A stretch of 64,000 nt of DNA from Nguyenibacter vanlangensis (GTDB taxonomy: Bacteria > Pseudomonadota > Alphaproteobacteria > Acetobacterales > Acetobacteraceae): positions 4,605,501 to 4,669,500 of the forward strand of contig NZ_CP152276.1 in the NCBI RefSeq assembly GCF_038719015.1. Direction: 5' to 3'. The position numbers were made by a program, and so were the translations under genes. Of this stretch, positions 58,618-64,000 are shown piece after piece; position 1 is the stretch's first letter, and each line of letters starts with the position of its first letter. The notes beneath the pieces were generated by a model that was given only the letters and a program-made list of their open reading frames with translations, did not search any database and was not told where the DNA came from.

Positions 58618-61600
58618 ACCGGAGCCTGCGTCCCGCTACCGCTGCCGCCGGATGGCGCGGTGGATGCGCCGGCCAGCGTCGACTGCGCCAATGTTTCAAG
58701 CTGCGCCAGAAGCGGCGATGCTTCAAGCAGCGTGCGCAATTTGCGGCGACGCGCCGTCAGTGCCTTGACGGGATCGGCCAGATAAGGGTCCGTCGTGCAG
58801 TGGCCGTCTGCAAGTATGGCAATATCCTTGGCAAGGACCGCGATCTGCTGATGATCGCCGTTGGCGGCATCGTATGCGGGCATCATTCTGTAGGGTAGCG
58901 TGTGAAGATGCCGCTCCCCGAAATCGCCCTTCGGGTTAAACGCGAGGGTGGCGTTGGTGAGAGCCTCGCTGTTGAGCATGCCGACCTGGTACCAGGCCTC
59001 GTCCGCGTCCGTCACAACTTTCCAGTACAGTGTCTGGTCAACGACAAGGTCCTGAGCCTGCGCAACCGGAACGCACGCCGCGCAGATGATCTTGCCGCCG
59101 GCACCGGCCAGAATGAGGTACCCGCTCATACCGAAGACTTGCTTGGAAAGCTTACCCCGCTCATCGATGCGCTGTTGGAGCGACTTGCCTTTCCCCACCG
59201 TTTTGAGCCTCTGGTTGATCGCGGCGAACCGCCGTGCGGTCTGGGTAAAGCCCTGCCTGCGGATTTCGGCCTCGTCGAGAATGCTCCACGTTCCGCCCGC
59301 CGCGCGCAGCGCCGGCAGAGCCAGCGGCGCGCGATGGACACCGAGCACGAACGGCAGCAGGTTTTCCGACTGGGCCATGCGGAAAAGAAAGCGCGGCGCG
59401 ACGTGGCCGGGGAAGCGGTCTGCCGCCATTTCTTTGGCTGATTTGATCGTAAATCCCCACGCGGAAGCGCGTGTCGGCGTATCGACGCGAACCTCCGCGC
59501 CCGCATTCTGGACGATGTCCACGCAGACGGCCGTGCGCGGCATAAGGTCGGCTCCTTGCTGCGGCAGGTCGCCGCCACCGCCGGCCACGGCTGAACCGCC
59601 GCCCGTTTCGAGCACCCAGGCGCTGCGCGCCGAACCGATGGTGCGAACCGAAAAGCCTGCGGCGTTCAGCCCCGCGTCTGTCGCCACAAAGCCGCTAAAC
59701 GTGCTTTGTGGAAGACCGGTCGTATTCGCTCTTTTGTGACCGACCAGCGCCGCGCCGGGATATTTGAAGGTTCCGGGCGCGACCTGCCAGATTTCGGCGA
59801 TGTCGAACGGGACGGGGCGGTCGCTTGTCAGGAAATCATGCTGCCTGAGCCTTTCGTGGTGGGTGCCGTTCAGCACCGTGCCGGGTACAAGACAGGCGAC
59901 GCAGGCATGCGGTCCCAAATAACGGTCGATGGCATGAAGCAGGTGCATCGTGCCCAGCTCAAGATGGAGAAAGGACTGTCCTGCGGGCTGGATGCCGTAG
60001 AGTTTCGCTCGGCCTTTCAGCAAGTCCCGGTACGGGTTGTCGGCCAGCCCGCTCATGGCGAGCCATGGCGGATTGGACACAAGCCCGTTGAAGTGGCCGG
60101 TCAGGAGCCCCGGCCTGTAGGTATTGCGCAGGATGAACGCCCAGATGCCGTTGCGCCCGGCAACGGCCAGTTCAGCCATGCGATGCGCCAGCGGGAACAA
60201 CGCCTCGGAAAGCTGCTTGTAAAGCTCCGGCGACAACGTGATCCCGAACACGGCGATCGTGCCATCGAGAAAACTATCCGCGTCCGCCTTGCTGAAACCC
60301 GCAACGGTTCCGCGCTGCTGCGCATCGCGCGCCTCGTCATAGGCCCAGTCCACGATCTTGTCGAAAAATTCGCGGTATGCCGGCTGCACCAACGCTGTCG
60401 GCAGATGTACGGTCGTGCCGTCAAGCGATACCGGTATGGTATCGCTTTCGCCGACCAGCGGAACTGACGCCGAAACCGGTGTGACGGCGAACAGCGAGTC
60501 CGCATGATAGACCGGGATGACGATGGGCTTCGTCGCCGCCTTGATCTCAGCCGAGAGGCTGACGACCCAGGTCGTCTTGGCGAGACTGACCGCCAGCGGG
60601 TCGATGTCGAATCCGGTCGCCACGTCTTCAAGCTGTTCGATGGCGGAAAAGCCGAACCGGACCCGTGTGGCCTTTATGATTTCTGCGAGCATCGTGCCGG
60701 ACCCGCAGCACATATCGACGATCCGGGGGCTTTCCCCGTTCGGGAGGCCGTCGATGCAACGGTCGGCAAGCAGGCGCGCGAGCCAGTGCGGGGTCCATTC
60801 CTGGCCGAGCAGCTTGCGCTGGCTGCGGCGGGCGAGCTGCGCCATAAAGCGGCCGAACAAATCCTCATCGGGATACCAGCTGAAATCGTACGCATAGAGA
60901 TCGCGCTGGAGGTCGCGGGCCACCGCGACAAGCCGGTCGATGTAGGACGGGCCGAGAAGCCAGCCGAAATAATCCTGCTCGACCACATTCTCCAGCTGGA
61001 AATTGTTGCGGAAGAATTCCCCGTTCAGGATTGTCTTCAACTCGTCGTTCGTGCTGAGCACCGCCTTGCCTGTCAGTACGTTCGCGCTCAGAAGCCGCGC
61101 GAGAAGGGTCACGTAAGCTTCATCAACATATGCGGCGGTGCGGAAGGTGCCTGCCGGCCCTTCCAGATGATCGACGAACTGTGACCAGAGATCGGTGGCA
61201 AGGCTCGCCGACGGATCGGCTTTCCGCCCCTCGTCCACAAGCAACGACAAAGGCCCGGCGCTGCTCTTGTATGCGGCAGAGTCCATACCAAGGTCGGAGG
61301 CGAGGAATTCGGAACGCAACGGCCGCGACTGTTCGCGCGCCAGATGCTTCTTGATAAAGCCGCCGAGCTGCTCGGCGGACAGAACGCTGTCATCGGGTAG
61401 CTTGAGTTCGTCGATAACAACGAGCGTGATGTCGGCAGCGGTGCAGGACGATGGATCAACACCCGCTGCAAGCTCGGCATCGTAGGCGTACCATTCGACC
61501 GTGTCCGACAGTACGCCCCGGACCGTTGAAATCGGCATGCCCGCGCGGACAAGCCCCGCCGCCTGCTCCTGCACCTGCCCGTAGCCGGTATCGCGCTTGG

Positions 61601-61877
61601 CTGTGTTGCGCAGGTCGGATTCGTACTCAATCGTGGTCGAACCGACCAGATTGTCGATGAACCGGGATGCGGCCTTGCCTGATCCCGTGCCCACCTTGGT
61701 ATGGGCTTCCGTCCCTTCGGTGTAGTTGTTGATCCAGGTCTCGTGCGTGGTGTCCGGGAACATAAGCCGCAACCGTCCCACGAACTCGCTGCGCAGCACC
61801 GCCTCGACATGACTGGCATCCCGCAGCATGCGGCAGCGCGCAATAGTTTCACGAATGCGGGCAATATCAGCTGTCAT
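58611..61877 (-). CDS. Large N6-adenine DNA methyltransferase with an added N-terminal domain
   Basis: 1,088 residues. SAM motif I DMCCGSGTM (388-396), preceded by LGQEWTPHWLARLL (an N12-class G-x-F/W-x-T-P entry motif); GFDIDPLAVSLA (motif II); catalytic motif IV SNPPW (601-605). The ~350 residues before motif I are not methyltransferase. They include FPDTTHETWINNY and a segment with Asp-75 and E84-Y-E86 that could be a degenerate PD-(D/E)xK nuclease core. The ~450 residues after motif IV probably include target recognition. ATG 61877 has AAAGGA upstream and overlaps the preceding methyltransferase by 11 bases. Confidence 0.8.
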   Translation of the reverse strand: MTADIARIRETIARCRMLRDASHVEAVLRSEFVGRLRLMFPDTTHETWINNYTEGTEAHTKVGTGSGKAASRFIDNLVGSTTIEYESDLRNTAKRDTGYGQVQEQAAGLVRAGMPISTVRGVLSDTVEWYAYDAELAAGVDPSSCTAADITLVVIDELKLPDDSVLSAEQLGGFIKKHLAREQSRPLRSEFLASDLGMDSAAYKSSAGPLSLLVDEGRKADPSASLATDLWSQFVDHLEGPAGTFRTAAYVDEAYVTLLARLLSANVLTGKAVLSTNDELKTILNGEFFRNNFQLENVVEQDYFGWLLGPSYIDRLVAVARDLQRDLYAYDFSWYPDEDLFGRFMAQLARRSQRKLLGQEWTPHWLARLLADRCIDGLPNGESPRIVDMCCGSGTMLAEIIKATRVRFGFSAIEQLEDVATGFDIDPLAVSLAKTTWVVSLSAEIKAATKPIVIPVYHADSLFAVTPVSASVPLVGESDTIPVSLDGTTVHLPTALVQPAYREFFDKIVDWAYDEARDAQQRGTVAGFSKADADSFLDGTIAVFGITLSPELYKQLSEALFPLAHRMAELAVAGRNGIWAFILRNTYRPGLLTGHFNGLVSNPPWLAMSGLADNPYRDLLKGRAKLYGIQPAGQSFLHLELGTMHLLHAIDRYLGPHACVACLVPGTVLNGTHHERLRQHDFLTSDRPVPFDIAEIWQVAPGTFKYPGAALVGHKRANTTGLPQSTFSGFVATDAGLNAAGFSVRTIGSARSAWVLETGGGSAVAGGGGDLPQQGADLMPRTAVCVDIVQNAGAEVRVDTPTRASAWGFTIKSAKEMAADRFPGHVAPRFLFRMAQSENLLPFVLGVHRAPLALPALRAAGGTWSILDEAEIRRQGFTQTARRFAAINQRLKTVGKGKSLQQRIDERGKLSKQVFGMSGYLILAGAGGKIICAACVPVAQAQDLVVDQTLYWKVVTDADEAWYQVGMLNSEALTNATLAFNPKGDFGERHLHTLPYRMMPAYDAANGDHQQIAVLAKDIAILADGHCTTDPYLADPVKALTARRRKLRTLLEASPLLAQLETLAQSTLAGASTAPSGGSGSGTQAPVC

Positions 61878-63993
61878 GGACGGTCCTTTGGCGGGCAGCG
61901 CACGCGGCCTCAAGGCGAGAGTCGATATGGCGCGCTACTTTCTTGAGGTCGTTTTCGTTCATACCGGGCAACGAAGCGGCCAGGATGAACATGTCGATCT
62001 GGTGCAGGGCTGACGGCACGCCCGCAGCCAGCTGCTGTCCGAGCGCGGCAAGTCTCTCGCAGTCGCGGTCCGACAAAACGGGAATCGGTACCTGACGTAT
62101 GTGCGTCGCTTCGAGTTTGAGCGCGCCGCCGCCAAGCGGGGTGCCGGCGGCTTCCATCGCCGCCCGGCACCAGCTGCTGTGGAACAGGGCGTAGAGCGCA
62201 TACGCTGTCCACCGCCTTTGCTCCGCCCACAGCGTTGAGAAGTTGGCATCAATCAGGACCGGCGGCTGCGTGTTCAGCGCGACGGCCGGTGTGCCGTGAT
62301 TGATGCGCGGCGTAAAAATCGCAGGCAGGTGGCGCGCGGTGAAGGCCGGCAGCATGTACCAAAAGCGCGGCACGTCGCGGCCGTTCGCGGGCCGGCGGAC
62401 ATTGGTGCGCACGGCCGTGAGATCGGGAATGAATTGGGCCGGCTTTTTCGGGTCCGGCGCAGTCCGGGCTGCCAGCCGCACGAACGACGCGAGCTCGGGA
62501 GGCATAACGCGGGGCGGAGACACGCGCCGCTTACGATAGGCCTCCGCCGCTTCTGCGACGAGCGGCTGGTCTTCCGGCAGAACCCAATCAGACAAATCAA
62601 GTGCTCGCGTGGCCGGAACGCGCCCGTCCGCAAAGGCTTGCATATCCGCCTGACGATGAAGAACGTGGCGCAGCGCCGCCACGGGAACGCGAACCTGCAT
62701 GTTCTCAAAGCTGTCCGATGTTTCGACGATGACGGTCTCACCCTCTTCGTCACCGGCCATTGCCACATAGAAAAACCGGTTACAGCCCGAACGCAAGCCC
62801 TGGCTGACCCGGATACCCGCCTGTTCGAGCGTCTGGAGGTGCGCCGGCGCCGCGCCGGGCGGCAGCATGTCCCGCAATCCTTCCGGTATCGCCGCCGGCC
62901 TTGCGTCCCCGGCGGAAAATAGCGGCAGGGCATCGCGCCTGTTTTCGGCCTTTTGGAACCAGCCCTTGCGTGCAAGGCGTTGCTCCAGTGTGCACCATTC
63001 CTCATCCAGCGCAAAGGGACGGCGCTCAATGCCCGGCACGTCCCCGTTTGCCGCGCCCGCCCATGCCGCAAAATCCCGCTCCGGTTCCGAACCGGGAAAG
63101 GCACCGCCCACAAGCGACTCTCCGCCCGCAGCCGCCGGTGCAACTTGCAGCCAGGTTGCCGGCAAAAGCGACCGGCCTGACACGGGCGCTTGCGCCTCGT
63201 CCCAAGAAAGCCGCCGCGCGATCACAAGATGCGTGCGCACCAGCGCATCGGAAAACCAGCCGGGTTGTGTATCCGCGACAATGTACTCAAGGCGAAACGA
63301 GCGCAGCAGCAGGTAGCGCACAACATCGGCATAGTCGCGCGAACGCCAGGTGGCGGGAACGACAAGGGCCAGGCGACCGCCCGGCCGTGTCAACAGGGCG
63401 GACAGGAGCCAGGCCGGTATGGAAAGATCGGCAAGGCCCGAATAGCCGTCAACCAGTGCCTGCCAGAGCGCGCGCTCGCCGCCGATCATGCGCGCATCAA
63501 CAATCGCGGACAGGCCCCGGCGCACGTCACCGACACCGGCACCGTTCCCGTTTTGCGATTGGTATCTCACATAAGGGGGATTGGTGATGACGAGATCGTA
63601 GCCGGGGGTATCTAGCGCCGCGATGGCGGCGGGGTCAAAAGCACTTCCCGTGAGAATATGGCTGCTCTCCGCAGCTTCGTCCGCCTGCAAAGCCGCCATC
63701 CTGCGACCGCAGAAGGCGGCTGTTTCGGAATCAAGCTCTATTCCGTGCAGTCGGCTGAGCCGAGCTCCCCGCGCCTGCGCCGTCAATGCTGCCGCATCAA
63801 GGAGGTCGCCGTGCCCGGCCATCGGATCGATCACCGTGCGCGCGCCGGGGTCGAGCGCTAGGTGCGCGAGAAGCGCCCCCAACGGCAACCCAGTAAAGAA
63901 CTGCCCCAGCCGTTTGCGCTGAGCCGGCGGCAGGCTTTCCTCAAAGGACCGCGCCGAGGACCTGATCGCGCCGACTGCGTCAGTCGCCGGCAC
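61867..63993 (-). CDS. Second N6-adenine DNA methyltransferase (start may lie beyond the window)
   Basis: 708 residues from the GTG at 63993; the frame stays open to the window edge, so the true start may be further upstream. LGQFFTGLPLGALLA (29-43), SAM motif I DPMAGHGDLL (56-65), motif II GIELDSETAAF and catalytic TNPPYVRYQ (137-145) place it in the Eco57I/N6_N4 group. The C-terminal part has KLEATHIRQVPIPVLSD, like the recognition domains of type IIG and BREX-like enzymes. No nuclease motif was seen. It is first, within the window, of the coupled set with the larger methyltransferase and the PLD protein. Two non-identical methyltransferases in one operon could modify different sites or work as a pair. 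Confidence 0.8.
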   Translation of the reverse strand: MPATDAVGAIRSSARSFEESLPPAQRKRLGQFFTGLPLGALLAHLALDPGARTVIDPMAGHGDLLDAAALTAQARGARLSRLHGIELDSETAAFCGRRMAALQADEAAESSHILTGSAFDPAAIAALDTPGYDLVITNPPYVRYQSQNGNGAGVGDVRRGLSAIVDARMIGGERALWQALVDGYSGLADLSIPAWLLSALLTRPGGRLALVVPATWRSRDYADVVRYLLLRSFRLEYIVADTQPGWFSDALVRTHLVIARRLSWDEAQAPVSGRSLLPATWLQVAPAAAGGESLVGGAFPGSEPERDFAAWAGAANGDVPGIERRPFALDEEWCTLEQRLARKGWFQKAENRRDALPLFSAGDARPAAIPEGLRDMLPPGAAPAHLQTLEQAGIRVSQGLRSGCNRFFYVAMAGDEEGETVIVETSDSFENMQVRVPVAALRHVLHRQADMQAFADGRVPATRALDLSDWVLPEDQPLVAEAAEAYRKRRVSPPRVMPPELASFVRLAARTAPDPKKPAQFIPDLTAVRTNVRRPANGRDVPRFWYMLPAFTARHLPAIFTPRINHGTPAVALNTQPPVLIDANFSTLWAEQRRWTAYALYALFHSSWCRAAMEAAGTPLGGGALKLEATHIRQVPIPVLSDRDCERLAALGQQLAAGVPSALHQIDMFILAASLPGMNENDLKKVARHIDSRLEAACAARQRTVHDS

Positions 63994-64000
63994 TGCATAG

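Noticed and set aside
57532..63993. Assigning the methyltransferase-PLD operon to DISARM
   Set aside because: DrmA and DrmB are not in the window and two distinct methyltransferases precede the PLD gene. It is left open because the upstream part is outside the window.

Overview
The window is high-GC chromosomal DNA from an alphaproteobacterium. It is most likely an acetic acid bacterium of the Gluconacetobacter/Komagataeibacter type. That assignment is inferred from gene order and protein character: a complete division and cell-wall (dcw) cluster running into ftsZ-lpxC and then bamD-recN-ligA, a GapR (DUF2312) gene, and proline-rich tails on FtsL and FtsQ. No rRNA gene or species marker is present, so the species stays open.

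Layout. (1) 1-3199, minus strand: end of the dcw neighbourhood, ligA (cut by the window edge), recN and bamD. (2) 3325-21542: an accessory block of about 18 kb between bamD and lpxC, which are neighbours in many alphaproteobacteria. It holds an Lrp/AsnC regulator and a TonB-dependent receptor that look like an original divergent pair. They are now separated by about 8 kb carrying an ECF sigma factor, a FecR anti-sigma protein, an STN-type TonB receptor and an M13 metallopeptidase. This insert is flanked by two 475-bp direct repeats of equal length, so one repeat carries the intact regulator and the other the intact receptor. Then follow an ArsR regulator with a divergent alpha/beta hydrolase, xylulokinase, an MFS transporter with a divergent TetR regulator, a VapB antitoxin whose VapC toxin is reduced to a few codons fused to a broken XRE regulator, a GNAT acetyltransferase and a VOC protein. 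(3) 21669-42710, minus strand: lpxC, ftsZ, ftsA, ftsQ, ddl, murB, murC, murG, ftsW, murD, mraY, murF, murE, ftsI, ftsL, rsmH, mraZ. Most junctions overlap by one to four bases, so this is one long operon read from a promoter that overlaps three TGGGA repeats upstream of mraZ. (4) 43033-52221: RNase P RNA, an HSL-type esterase, a Rieske protein, zwf, gapR, a proline-rich membrane protein, proB, obgE, rpmA, rplU and tRNA-Ser(CGA).

(5) 52222-64000: an apparent island that begins at the 3' end of tRNA-Ser. It carries a TIGR04141/DUF6119-like protein with a small partner, an SMC-like ATPase with a zinc-hook CxxC motif, and a translationally coupled operon of two large but different N6-adenine DNA methyltransferases and a PLD-type (HxK...GSAN) protein. 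The content looks like a phage-defence or DNA-modification locus. I cannot match the combination to a named system from the sequence alone, and it runs off the right edge. It is the best candidate in the window for an undescribed system.
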